This document shows, piece after piece, positions 34,460-43,090 of a stretch of 64,000 nt of DNA (within the stretch, counting starts at the first letter, position 1; every line of letters begins with the position of its first letter). The notes beneath the pieces were generated by a model. The model saw only the letters and a program-made list of their open reading frames with translations, was not told the DNA's origin and did no database searches. Position numbers and translations under genes: made by a program. The stretch is from positions 1 through 64,000 of the forward strand of contig NZ_VSEY01000048.1 in the NCBI RefSeq assembly GCF_008086045.1. The letters run 5' to 3'. This stretch comes from Nonomuraea sp. PA05. GTDB taxonomy: Bacteria > Actinomycetota > Actinomycetes > Streptosporangiales > Streptosporangiaceae.

Positions 34460-35710
34460 TCAGTGCTGGTAGGCCCCGGAGTCCAGCGGACCGGCCAGCG
34501 ACTTGCCCTTGACGTCCTTGCCGAACGCCTTGCCGCCGTACCACTTCGGCGTCAGCGCGACCGCGCGCCCGAGCGCCGGGGAGCCCGGCCGCAGCCGCAG
34601 GTCGGTCCTGGAGACGAACTTCGGGTCGGCCATCACGGACTTCGGCCCGAGCTTGAACCTGGCCGTGCGCCCCTGGTAGACGCTGCCGTCCTCGTCGGCG
34701 CCCGCGCCGTCCTCCCAGCCGGACTCGCCGCCGACCACGATGACGTTGTTGCGCAGCTTGAGGATGGACGGGGAGCAGCCGTCGTGGCAGGACCAGCCGA
34801 TGGTGTCCCTGGCCGGCAGGTAGACGGAGTTGTGCACGGCGATCGTGCCCTTGACCGGGCCGACGATGTGCCGGGAGCCGCGGGTGATGAGGAAGGAGCC
34901 GCGGCTGCGGGAGGAGGTGACGACGTTGAAGGCGAACACGTTGCCGGTGGCGGTCTTGCCCTTCTGGGCGCCGAGCTCGGTGAACGTCTCGTTGTCCCTG
35001 GAGATGTTGTGGGTGACCCGGTTGCGGTCGCCGTTGAAGATCTCGACGGCGGCCCCGTCGGTGCCGTAGTCGGCGCTCTTGGCGAAGCTGCCGGAGATGG
35101 TGTTGCCGGTGACCACGTTGTCGTCGCCGTTGAGGAGCACGCCGAAGGCGCCGGAGTCGTTGTCGCCGCCGTCGTCGTTGACGCTCATCCGGTTGTTGCC
35201 GGTCAGGACGCTGTCGCGGATGGTGTTGCGCGAGCCGGAGGGAGTGACGAAGACGCCGGCGATGTTGCGGTCGGCCTTCACCCCGCTCAGCTCGTTGTTG
35301 TCGCCGTCGAGCTGGAAGCCGGCCCAGCGGCAGTTGGAGGCGTGCAGGCCGCTGATCGCCCAGTGGTTGCCCTTGACGACGACGCAGTCCTCCTCGGCGC
35401 CGCTGATCTTGGCGAGCGCGCCGCTGCCGTACGCCTTGACGGTGATGGGCTTGGCGGCGGTGCCGCTGGCCTCCAGCGTGAGCGGCCCGGCGAAGCTGCC
35501 GCCGCGCTTGACGGCGACGGTGTCGCCGGGCTTCAGCTCGGCGGCGGCCAGCTTCTCCAGGGACTTCCACGCGGTGCTCGCGCTGGTGCCCGCGGCGGCG
35601 TCGTCACCTGCTCGGGAGTCCACGTAGTAAGTGGTGCCCGCGGCGGCGAGGGCGGCGGACGGTACGGCAGGCAGGAGCGAGGCCAGGACGGCCACGGACA
35701 GCAACCTCAT
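34460..35710 (-). CDS. Secreted right-handed parallel beta-helix protein
   Basis: A 416-residue exported protein. A Sec signal peptide (1-23, ending SAALAAAG) is followed by GTTYYVDSRAGDDAAAGTSASTAWKSLEKL, the usual opening of actinomycete pectate-lyase-like beta-helix proteins, and then repeated turns with N-x-V/I patterns (DNNELSG, SRNTIRDS, DDNVVTGNTISG). The fold is that of polysaccharide lyases, pectinesterases and tailspikes, so a polysaccharide-degrading or -binding role outside the cell is likely; catalytic residues cannot be assigned. It lies 58 bp downstream of the amylase gene on the same strand and may be the end of the mal operon. Confidence 0.82.
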   Translation of the reverse strand: MRLLSVAVLASLLPAVPSAALAAAGTTYYVDSRAGDDAAAGTSASTAWKSLEKLAAAELKPGDTVAVKRGGSFAGPLTLEASGTAAKPITVKAYGSGALAKISGAEEDCVVVKGNHWAISGLHASNCRWAGFQLDGDNNELSGVKADRNIAGVFVTPSGSRNTIRDSVLTGNNRMSVNDDGGDNDSGAFGVLLNGDDNVVTGNTISGSFAKSADYGTDGAAVEIFNGDRNRVTHNISRDNETFTELGAQKGKTATGNVFAFNVVTSSRSRGSFLITRGSRHIVGPVKGTIAVHNSVYLPARDTIGWSCHDGCSPSILKLRNNVIVVGGESGWEDGAGADEDGSVYQGRTARFKLGPKSVMADPKFVSRTDLRLRPGSPALGRAVALTPKWYGGKAFGKDVKGKSLAGPLDSGAYQH

Positions 35711-35768
35711 ACGGGCACACCACTATCTAGTTGGGACGGGAGAGTCAGCAGAGGACACCGTAGCGTCA

Positions 35769-37547
35769 TCAGCGTGACAGGCGCCACATCCTCAGCGCAG
35801 GTCCCTCCCCCGGGATGACGTCCCCGTCCTGCGCGTTGTGGAGGCCGGTGGCGTGCGCGCCGATGGCGAGCGGCTCGCCGGGCGCGCGGCGCGCGGACAC
35901 CAGGATCGTCTCCTCGTAGGTCTCGCGCGCGAACACCAGGCAGTCGGCGTCGGCGTGCAGCCAGCGCAGGCCGCCGTGGCGCAGGGCGGGCTCGGCCCTG
36001 CGCAGCCCGAACAGGTCGCGGTAGCCGGCCAGCGTGCCGGGGTCCTGGTCGGCGGGCCGGTTCCAGGGCATCGGGGTGCGGGAGTGCTCGCCGTTGACGC
36101 CGGTCAGGCCGTACTCGCTGCCGGCGAACACCATGGGCGTGCCGGGCAGCGTGGCCTGGAGGCCGGCGGCGAGCAGGTGGCGCTCGCGGGAGCCGGTCAC
36201 GGTGCGTACGCGGGGCGTGTCGTGCGAGTCGAGGAGCTGCCAGGAGTGCACGAGCGAGCGCCACGACATCTGCGAGGCGAACGAGCGGAACCCGGCCAGC
36301 GCGGCGGTGCCGTCACGCTCGGGCACGCCGCCCGGCACGCCGAGGAAGTGCTCCAGATCGCAGCCGGGGCCGCGCAGCCAGGCCCACACGGGGCGGGTGA
36401 AGCCGCCGTAGTTCATGGTGCCCTGCCAGCCGTCGCGGTCGAGGTCGCGGGTGGCGTCGTGGTTGTGCTCGGCGATGAAGGCGTACTCGGGGCCGACCTC
36501 GGCGCGCAGCAGGGCGGCGACCTCGGCGGCGTAGTCGTCGGCGGCGCGCCTGCCGGTCATGTTGGCCACGTCCACGCGCCAGCCGTCGAACGGGCCGAGC
36601 CACTTCTTCAGCACCGCCGTCATGGCGGCGCGCACCAGGTCGCTGCCCCAGTTGAGCTTGGGCAGCGTCTTGAAGCCCCACCAGGCCTCGTAGTCGCCGG
36701 TCACCGGGTCGAAGTAGAACATCTCGCGTTCGGGCGCGTGCACGTCGGAGACGGCCGCGGTGAACCATTCGTGCGTGTCGCCGGTGTGGTTGGTGGTGAT
36801 GTCGCCGAGCAGCCGCATGCCGCGCGCGTGCAGCGCGCCCGACAGGCGGTGCAGCGCCTCGTCGCCGCCGAGCAGCGGGTCCACGTGCTCGAACGTGGAG
36901 GCGTTGTAGCGGTGGTTGGAGCGGGCCGGGAAGATCGGGGTGAGGTAGACGGTGTCGGCGCCGAGGCTCTGGATGTGGTCGATCCGCCCGGCGATGCCGT
37001 CGAGGTCGCCGCCGTAGAACTGCTCGGCGGTGCCGGGCCCGGCCGGGATCACCGGGTCGCGGTCCCAGTCGCGGGGCAACGCCCAGTCGGGCAGCTCGCC
37101 CATGGGCTGCGAGCGGTCGAAGCGGTCCGGGAAGATCTGGTAGACGATCGCGTCGGACATCCACTCCGGCGGGGCCTGGTGGCAGACGAGGCGGAAGTCG
37201 CCGGCGTCGGTGAGGTCGTGCGCGGCGAGCCCCGCCGCGGTCAGCCAGCGCTGACCGCCCGTGGTGTGCAGCAGGAAGCGGTACGGGGTGACGGGGTTGA
37301 CCGCGGTGATCTCGGCCCGCCACCAGACGTCGCTCCGGCCGTACCCGCCGGCGTTCCCGCGGCCGTCCACCGCGGCCTCGAAGTAGCGCGGCTCGCCGTC
37401 GTGCACCGCGCGCACGTGCACGGCGGTGACGCCGGCGGCCAGCGGCGCGCGCAGCCACAGCGTGACGCGCGCGCCGAGCTCGGGCCGCTGGTCGGAGACA
37501 TACAGAGCCGAGCCGTCATGGTGCGGCTCCCCCACGAATCGCAGCAC
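35769..37547 (-). CDS. GH13 neopullulanase/cyclomaltodextrinase-type amylase
   Basis: A 592-residue glycoside hydrolase. An N-terminal immunoglobulin-like CBM34-type domain (1-115, with ARVTLWLRAPL) precedes the GH13 barrel (from IVYQIFPDRFDRS). Catalytic residues are seen in GWRVDVANMTG (nucleophile Asp), AFIAEHNHDA (Glu) and LDSHDTPRV. No signal peptide, so it acts on imported maltodextrins, pullulan fragments or cyclodextrins. GTG 37547 lies 5 bp after the malG stop with AAGGG upstream; the frame stays open into malG but that part is another frame of malG. It is the fourth gene of malE-malF-malG-amylase. Confidence 0.9.
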   Translation of the reverse strand: MLRFVGEPHHDGSALYVSDQRPELGARVTLWLRAPLAAGVTAVHVRAVHDGEPRYFEAAVDGRGNAGGYGRSDVWWRAEITAVNPVTPYRFLLHTTGGQRWLTAAGLAAHDLTDAGDFRLVCHQAPPEWMSDAIVYQIFPDRFDRSQPMGELPDWALPRDWDRDPVIPAGPGTAEQFYGGDLDGIAGRIDHIQSLGADTVYLTPIFPARSNHRYNASTFEHVDPLLGGDEALHRLSGALHARGMRLLGDITTNHTGDTHEWFTAAVSDVHAPEREMFYFDPVTGDYEAWWGFKTLPKLNWGSDLVRAAMTAVLKKWLGPFDGWRVDVANMTGRRAADDYAAEVAALLRAEVGPEYAFIAEHNHDATRDLDRDGWQGTMNYGGFTRPVWAWLRGPGCDLEHFLGVPGGVPERDGTAALAGFRSFASQMSWRSLVHSWQLLDSHDTPRVRTVTGSRERHLLAAGLQATLPGTPMVFAGSEYGLTGVNGEHSRTPMPWNRPADQDPGTLAGYRDLFGLRRAEPALRHGGLRWLHADADCLVFARETYEETILVSARRAPGEPLAIGAHATGLHNAQDGDVIPGEGPALRMWRLSR

Positions 37548-37552
37548 TGCAC

Positions 37553-38386
37553 CTATCCCTTGACTGCTCCGGCGGTCAGGCCGGAGACGATGTACTTCTG
37601 CAACCAGAGGAACACACCGACCGTGGGAACGGCGGTAATGAGCGTGCCGGCGGCGAACATGCCGAAGTTGGCGTTGCGGTGGTCGCCGGCGATCATGCCG
37701 AACATGCCGACGGCGAGTGTCTTGCTGCCGGGGTCGCGCAGGAACACGTTGGCCATCAGGAACTCGCTCATGATGCCGATGAACGCCAGCAGCGCCGTGA
37801 CCGCGAGGATCGGCGTGACCAGCGGCATGATGACCCGCCAGAAGATCTGCGCGTGCGTGGCGCCGTCCACGGTGGCGGCCTCGTCCAGCTCCTTGGGCAC
37901 CGTGTCGAGGAAGCCCTTCATCAGCCAGGTGTTCACGCCGAGCGCGCCGCCGAGGTAGAGCAGCAGCAGCCCCCACACGGTGTTGAAGCCGAAGGCGGGA
38001 TACAGCTCGGTCACCTCGGTGAAGATCATGAAGATCGTCACGATGGCCAGGAACTGCGGGAACATCTGGATGAGCAGCAGCGCCAGCATGCCGACCCGGC
38101 GGCCGGCGAAGCGCATGCGGCTGAAGGCGTACGCGGCGAACATCGACAGCAGCAGGCTCGCGAACGACGACACCAGCGCGATGAACACCGAGTTGAAGAA
38201 CCACTGGCCGAACGGGTAGGTGTCGGAGGTCAGCAGGTTGGCGAAGTTGTTCAGGCTCGCGCCGGTGGGCAGCAGCTCGGTGGAGGCCAGCGTGCCCATC
38301 GGGTTGATCGCGGCCGAGACCACGAACAGGATCGGGAACACCGCGAACGCGCACACGACGAGCACGAAGACGTGCCGGAGCGTCAT
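37553..38386 (-). CDS. malG: Maltose/maltodextrin ABC transporter permease MalG
   Basis: A 277-residue inner-membrane permease with about six helices. The EAA loop that docks on the ATPase is DEAATVDGATHAQIFWRVIMPL. It starts 2 bp after the malF stop. Together with MalF it forms the pore of the importer. No malK is present in the operon, so the ATPase at 20.8 kb or another MsiK is needed. The long open frame upstream of ATG 38386 is a shadow of malF. Confidence 0.92.
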   Translation of the reverse strand: MTLRHVFVLVVCAFAVFPILFVVSAAINPMGTLASTELLPTGASLNNFANLLTSDTYPFGQWFFNSVFIALVSSFASLLLSMFAAYAFSRMRFAGRRVGMLALLLIQMFPQFLAIVTIFMIFTEVTELYPAFGFNTVWGLLLLYLGGALGVNTWLMKGFLDTVPKELDEAATVDGATHAQIFWRVIMPLVTPILAVTALLAFIGIMSEFLMANVFLRDPGSKTLAVGMFGMIAGDHRNANFGMFAAGTLITAVPTVGVFLWLQKYIVSGLTAGAVKG

Positions 38387-38388
38387 CC

Positions 38389-39957
38389 TCACGCGTAGAC
38401 CTCCTCCTGCTTGCGGGTGCGGCGGAACGCCACGGCCGAGATGACGGCCACGATGGCGAAGATGAACACGGAGATGGCCGCCGCGAAGCCGAACTGCGCG
38501 CCGCCCGCGCCGAACGCCAGCCTGAAGGTGTAGGTGATGAGCAGGTCGGTGCCGCCCACCTGCGGGCTGTCGGCGGGGAACGGGCCGCCGTCGGTGGTCA
38601 GCGCGATGGCGTTGTAGTTGTTGAAGTTGAACGCGAACGCCGAGATCAGCAGCGGCGTGAGCGCGACGAGCAGCAGCGGCAGCGTCACCCGGCGGAACGC
38701 CTTGAACGGCGTGGCCCCGTCGATGGAGGCGGCCTCGGTCAGCTCGCGCGGGATGGCCTGCAGCGCGCCGGTGGTGACGAGGAACATGTACGGGAAGCCG
38801 AGCCAGATGTTGACCAGGATGACGCCGAGCCTGGCGGTGCCCGTCTGGCCGAGCCAGTCGATCTCGGCGCCGAGGAGCTGGTTGATCAGGCCGAAGTCGC
38901 GGTTGAACATGTCGCGCCAGACCAGCAGCATGGCGAAGGCGGGCATCGCGTACGGCAGGATCAGCACGATCCGGTAGAACCTGGTGCCGCGCATGCGCGG
39001 GTGGTGCAGCGCGAGCGCGACGCCCATGCCGAGCGTGAAGCAGCCGATCACGGAGGCCAGGGCGAACAGCAGGTTCCAGCCCAGGACGCCCGCGAAGTGG
39101 CCGGAGATCGTGGGGTTGGTCAGCACCCGGGCGAAGTTGTCCAGGCCGACGTTGACCTGCCAGCCCTGCGCCAGGTGCTCGCCCCTGGCGTTGACGAAGT
39201 ACCCCTGGCTCTCGTCGGCGGTCCAGGTGTCGCCGTTGCCGCGCACGCAGTCGCAGGCGGCGTCGTAGACCAGGGCGGCCTTGCCCTCGACGGCGCGGCT
39301 GAGCCCGTTGGCCTTGATCACGCCGCCTGCGGTCGGCACGGCCAGCGCGGTGACCTCCTGGCCGCGCGCGGCGGCCTCGGGCGCCTTGAGCACGGTCAGG
39401 CCGGGCGCGGTGAGCACCTTGCCGGTGACGCCGACCTGGGCGCCGGTGAGCGGGGCCAGCCCGTCGGCGGTGCCCAGCGAGACCTGCTTGGTCGCCGGGT
39501 CCACCAGCAGGAACACCAGTTCCTCGCCGCGCAGCGCGACGGACAGGGTGTACTCGGGCGAGCCGGGCTGCTGGCGGACGGAGCCGGTCTCGATGGCGGT
39601 GACGGCGGCGGCCTTGTCGCCGCGATGCCCGTCGCCGAAGTTCGTGAACGCGGTGGTCACCGTGTAGACCACGGGGAACACCTGGAAGGCGAGCAGGAAG
39701 ACGGTGCCGGGCACGAGGTACTTGGCCGGGATGTGACGCCGGGTCAGGTAGAGCCAGGCGATGGCCGCGCTCACGCCGGCGAGCAGCCCGAGCGCGACCC
39801 ACGACCCGGTGGCGACCAGCGGCGGCACGGCGTAGAGCAGGATCGCGGCCGCCACGGCGAGCACCGCGATCCTGCTCACCACGAACGCCGTGGTGATCTC
39901 CCGGCGGGGCCGCTCCCGCACCTCGGCGGGAGCGGCCTGACGCACGTCGAGAGCCAT
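38389..39957 (-). CDS. malF: Maltose/maltodextrin ABC transporter permease MalF
   Basis: A 522-residue permease. After three N-terminal helices (about 20-110) comes a large extracytoplasmic loop of about 150-180 residues, as in MalF P2, then the core helices. The ATPase-docking EAA loop is TEAASIDGATPFKAFRRVTLPL. It lies 4 bp after malE and 2 bp before malG, so all are co-transcribed. Confidence 0.92.
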   Translation of the reverse strand: MALDVRQAAPAEVRERPRREITTAFVVSRIAVLAVAAAILLYAVPPLVATGSWVALGLLAGVSAAIAWLYLTRRHIPAKYLVPGTVFLLAFQVFPVVYTVTTAFTNFGDGHRGDKAAAVTAIETGSVRQQPGSPEYTLSVALRGEELVFLLVDPATKQVSLGTADGLAPLTGAQVGVTGKVLTAPGLTVLKAPEAAARGQEVTALAVPTAGGVIKANGLSRAVEGKAALVYDAACDCVRGNGDTWTADESQGYFVNARGEHLAQGWQVNVGLDNFARVLTNPTISGHFAGVLGWNLLFALASVIGCFTLGMGVALALHHPRMRGTRFYRIVLILPYAMPAFAMLLVWRDMFNRDFGLINQLLGAEIDWLGQTGTARLGVILVNIWLGFPYMFLVTTGALQAIPRELTEAASIDGATPFKAFRRVTLPLLLVALTPLLISAFAFNFNNYNAIALTTDGGPFPADSPQVGGTDLLITYTFRLAFGAGGAQFGFAAAISVFIFAIVAVISAVAFRRTRKQEEVYA

Positions 39958-39961
39958 GTCG

Positions 39962-41233
39962 TCAGTTCTTGAGCGAGCCGTCGATGGCCTTCTGCGCCGC
40001 CGTGGCGGCCTTGGCCGCGTCGCCGCCCTTGACCACGGCGTTCTCGGCGATGCCGAACGGCTCCCAGATGGCGGCCATCTCGGGGATGGCGGGCATCGGC
40101 ATGCCGTCCTTGCCTGCGTCGAGGAACTTGACGGCGTCGGGGTCGCTCGCCTTGACCTCCTCCAGCGCGGCGGTCAGCGCCGGGGGACGCGGGTCGGCGT
40201 CGTAGAGCGCCTTGGCGACGTCCTTGTTGGTCACGTAGTTGGCGACGAACTCCTGGGCCAGGGCCTTGTTCTTGCCCTTGGAGGCGACGAAGAAGCTCTG
40301 CACGCCGACGAACGGGGTGGCGGGCTTGCCGTCCTTGAACGCGGGGACGGCGCTGATGTCGTACTTGACGCCGGCCTTCTTGACCTCGCCGGTGGCCCAC
40401 GGGCCGGAGACGAGGTAGGCGCACTTGCCGCCGGCGAAGTTGACGATGTAGTTCTCGTTGGTCAGCGAGGTGCGCAGCGCGCCGTCGCCCTTCTCGCCGA
40501 GCTCCTTGAGCTTGCCGAACGCCTTGATCGAGTCGTCGGAGCCGAGCAGCACCTGCTTGGGGTCGGGGTCGCCGGAGGCGGTGGCGCCGAACAGCGCGCC
40601 GCCGCCGGACGCGAAGATCGGGTAGATGTGGAAGGCGTCGCCCTTCTGGCCGACGGGGATGCAGAGCACCTCCTTGACCTTGCCGGCCTCCTTGAGCTCC
40701 TTGCCCTTGGCGATCATCTCCTCGATGGTGGCGGGCGCGTCGGGGGCGAGGTCGGTGTTGCGGATCAGGGCGATGTTCTCCAGCGCGTACGGGGCTCCGT
40801 AGATCTGCCCGTTGAACGTCACGGCCTGGATGGCCTTGGGGGAGAACGACGCCTTCTGCTCCTCGGTGAGGGTGACCGGGTCGATGGCGCCGTTCTGCAC
40901 CAGGTTGCCGATCCAGTCGTGCGCGCCGATCACGATGTCCGGGCCGCTGCCCTGCTGGGAGGCGGTCAGGAAGGTCATCTGGTTGTCCTTGCTGATCTCC
41001 TTCACCTCGACGCTCACGCCGTTCTCGGTGCCGAACTGCTCGGCGAAGGGCTGCAGTGGCTTGACCCGCAGCGGGTCGGCCCAGATCACGAGCGTGCCGC
41101 CGCCGGCGGCCGCCGAGGCCGGGGCGGACGTGCCCGGCGCCGCCGCCGGCTCAGCCGACGGGGAACTTCCGCACGCTGTCGCGGCGAACGCCAGGGTCGC
41201 GAGTGCTGCCACTCCCAGAGCCCGCATGCGCAT
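39962..41233 (-). CDS. malE: Maltose/maltodextrin-binding lipoprotein MalE
   Basis: A 423-residue extracellular solute-binding protein. The signal peptide ends in a lipobox-like ATAC at Cys 21, so it should be lipid-anchored outside the membrane. GTLVIWADPLRVKPLQPFAEQF is the typical start of the family 1 binding fold; later motifs include APYALENIALIRN and MPAIPEMAAIWEPF. AGGAGG lies 6 nt before ATG 41233. It is the first gene of the mal operon. Operator-like dyads lie between it and the divergent glucosidase, suggesting repression without maltodextrin. Confidence 0.92.
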   Translation of the reverse strand: MRMRALGVAALATLAFAATACGSSPSAEPAAAPGTSAPASAAAGGGTLVIWADPLRVKPLQPFAEQFGTENGVSVEVKEISKDNQMTFLTASQQGSGPDIVIGAHDWIGNLVQNGAIDPVTLTEEQKASFSPKAIQAVTFNGQIYGAPYALENIALIRNTDLAPDAPATIEEMIAKGKELKEAGKVKEVLCIPVGQKGDAFHIYPIFASGGGALFGATASGDPDPKQVLLGSDDSIKAFGKLKELGEKGDGALRTSLTNENYIVNFAGGKCAYLVSGPWATGEVKKAGVKYDISAVPAFKDGKPATPFVGVQSFFVASKGKNKALAQEFVANYVTNKDVAKALYDADPRPPALTAALEEVKASDPDAVKFLDAGKDGMPMPAIPEMAAIWEPFGIAENAVVKGGDAAKAATAAQKAIDGSLKN

Positions 41234-41322
41234 GGAGGACCTCCTGAGGTCACCGAGGAAAGGGCGGCGCCACGGGCGCCGCCGCCAGGGAAGAAAGCTT
41301 GAACGTTTCCGGGACGTTAGCG

Positions 41323-41358
41323 GCTCTTTGCAAGAATTGGAAGAACTTGCGAAAGAGC
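41323..41358. promoter_or_regulatory. Imperfect dyad near the malE promoter
   Basis: GCTCTTTGCAAG (41323-41334) faces CTTGCGAAAGAGC (41346-41358): an inverted repeat that differs by one base insertion. TTGCAAG/CTTGCG half-sites are typical of LacI-family regulators of maltose genes in actinomycetes. Confidence 0.5.
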
Positions 41359-41430
41359 GTTACCTGATCCACATCCGGTGCACCCCGTCTGACCTCGTGA
41401 CCGAGTGCCCATACCCTGAAGGACGCGGTC

Positions 41431-41451
41431 CGCAACTTTCCGAAACTTGCG
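41431..41451. promoter_or_regulatory. 21-bp dyad upstream of the divergent glucosidase gene
   Basis: CGCAA-C-TTTC at the left and GAAA-C-TTGCG at the right are exact complements except at the three spacer positions, which are all C. It lies 67 bp before the glucosidase start and about 200 bp before malE. It shares CCGCAACTTT with the region upstream of the GH13-lacI operon, supporting a common regulator. Confidence 0.55.
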
Positions 41452-41517
41452 CTTGACCGTTCACCGGTGATCGCGACATCGTTGACCGGAACATCATCGC
41501 CCGGGGGAAGGACAACC

Positions 41518-43011
41518 ATGCTCGGCAACGACGACTGGTGGCGTGACGCCGTCGTTTACCAGGTGTATCCGCGCAGCTTCGCCGACGCGAACGGCGACGG
41601 CATGGGCGACCTGGAAGGCGTCCGTCAGCACCTGGGGTACCTCTCCCGGCTCGGCGTGGACGCCATCTGGCTGAGCCCCTTCTACACCTCCCCCATGGCC
41701 GACGGCGGCTACGACGTGGCCGACTACCGCGACGTGGACCCGATGTTCGGCACGCTCGCCGACTTCGACGCGCTCATCACCGAGGCGCACGACCTGGGCA
41801 TCAGGGTCATCGTCGACCTGGTGCCGAACCACTCCTCCGACCAGCACCCCTGGTTCAAGGCCGGGCTGCGCGACCGGTACGTCTTCCGCGACAAGCCCAA
41901 CGACTGGGAGTCCATCTTCGGCGGGCCCGCGTGGACCCAGGTCGAGGACGGGCAGTGGTACCTGCACCTGTTCGCCCCCGAGCAGCCGGACCTCAACTGG
42001 GACAACCCCGAGGTGCGCGCGGAGTTCCGTGACATCCTGCGCTTCTGGCTCGACCGGGGCGTGGACGGCTTCCGCGTGGACGTCGCACACGGCATGATCA
42101 AGGCCGACGGGCTGCCGGACGTGGGCCAGAAGGACGGCCCGCAGGCCGAGATGCTGGGCGACGAGCAGGTGCCGTACTTCGACCAGGACGGCGTGCACGA
42201 CATCTACCGCGAGTGGCGGCCGATCCTCGACTCCTACCCCGGCGGGCGCATGGCGGTGGCCGAGGCGTGGGTGTCCTCGCCCGAGCGGCTGGCCCGGTAC
42301 GTGGGGCCTGACGAGCTGCACCAGGCGTTCAACTTCGAGTTCATGATGGCGGACTTCCACGCCAAGTCGTTCCGTACCGTGATCGAGAAGTCGCTGCGGG
42401 AGGCCGACCTGGTCGGCGCGCCCACCACCTGGGTGCTGTCCAACCACGACAAGCCGCGCCACGTCACCCGGCACGGCAGCCTCGCGCGCGCCCGCGCGGC
42501 CACCCTGCTCATGCTGGCCCTGCCCGGCTCGGCCTACCTCTACAACGGCGAGGAGCTGGGCCTGCCCGAGGTGCTCGACCTGCCGGACGAACTGCGCCAG
42601 GACCCCGCGTTCCTGCGCAGGGGCGAGAGCCGCGACGGCTGCCGGGTGCCGCTGCCCTGGACGGCCGGCGGCGACCTCGGCTGGCGCGACCCGTGGCTGC
42701 CGATCCCGGCCGGGTGGGCGGAGCTGTCGGCCGAGGCCCAGGAGGACGACCCCGCCTCGACGCTGAACCTGTACCGGGCCGCGCTGAAGCTGCGCAGGCA
42801 GCACCCGGCGCTCGGCGGCGGCACGCTGGCGTGGCTCGACTCGCCCAAGGACGTGCTGATCATCGAGCGTGACCCGGGGCTGGTCGTGGTGCTCAACACC
42901 GGCGAGGAGCCGGTGCGCCTCGACCTCGCCGGCGAGGTGCTGCTGGCGAGCGGCCCGCTGCCCGCCGACGGCACGATCCCGCCGGACACCACGGTGTGGC
43001 TCCAGCGCTGA
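41518..43011 (+). CDS. GH13 alpha-glucosidase (oligo-1,6-glucosidase type)
   Basis: A 497-residue cytosolic glucosidase. Catalytic regions: DLVPNHSS, GFRVDVAHGM (Asp nucleophile), AVAEAWVS (Glu) and LSNHDKPRH. It is very similar throughout to the enzyme at 19.1-20.6 kb (WWRDAVVYQVYPRSFADANGDG against the same region there), so the two are paralogues. ATG 41518 follows GGGGGAAGGA. It is divergent from malE and would split imported maltodextrins to glucose together with the neopullulanase. Confidence 0.92.
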   Translation: MLGNDDWWRDAVVYQVYPRSFADANGDGMGDLEGVRQHLGYLSRLGVDAIWLSPFYTSPMADGGYDVADYRDVDPMFGTLADFDALITEAHDLGIRVIVDLVPNHSSDQHPWFKAGLRDRYVFRDKPNDWESIFGGPAWTQVEDGQWYLHLFAPEQPDLNWDNPEVRAEFRDILRFWLDRGVDGFRVDVAHGMIKADGLPDVGQKDGPQAEMLGDEQVPYFDQDGVHDIYREWRPILDSYPGGRMAVAEAWVSSPERLARYVGPDELHQAFNFEFMMADFHAKSFRTVIEKSLREADLVGAPTTWVLSNHDKPRHVTRHGSLARARAATLLMLALPGSAYLYNGEELGLPEVLDLPDELRQDPAFLRRGESRDGCRVPLPWTAGGDLGWRDPWLPIPAGWAELSAEAQEDDPASTLNLYRAALKLRRQHPALGGGTLAWLDSPKDVLIIERDPGLVVVLNTGEEPVRLDLAGEVLLASGPLPADGTIPPDTTVWLQR

Positions 43012-43090
43012 CTCTCCATTGCTGGCGGATTGGCGAAACCTTTCCCCTTACGGGGCAATTGTCAATAGTCACGCTCGGTAGCCTCGTGGG

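Noticed and set aside
37553..39802. A single 749-residue protein covering malG plus the malF region
   Set aside because: The first 470 residues are low-complexity out-of-frame malF; MalG homology begins exactly at ATG 38386, which follows the malF stop by 2 bp.
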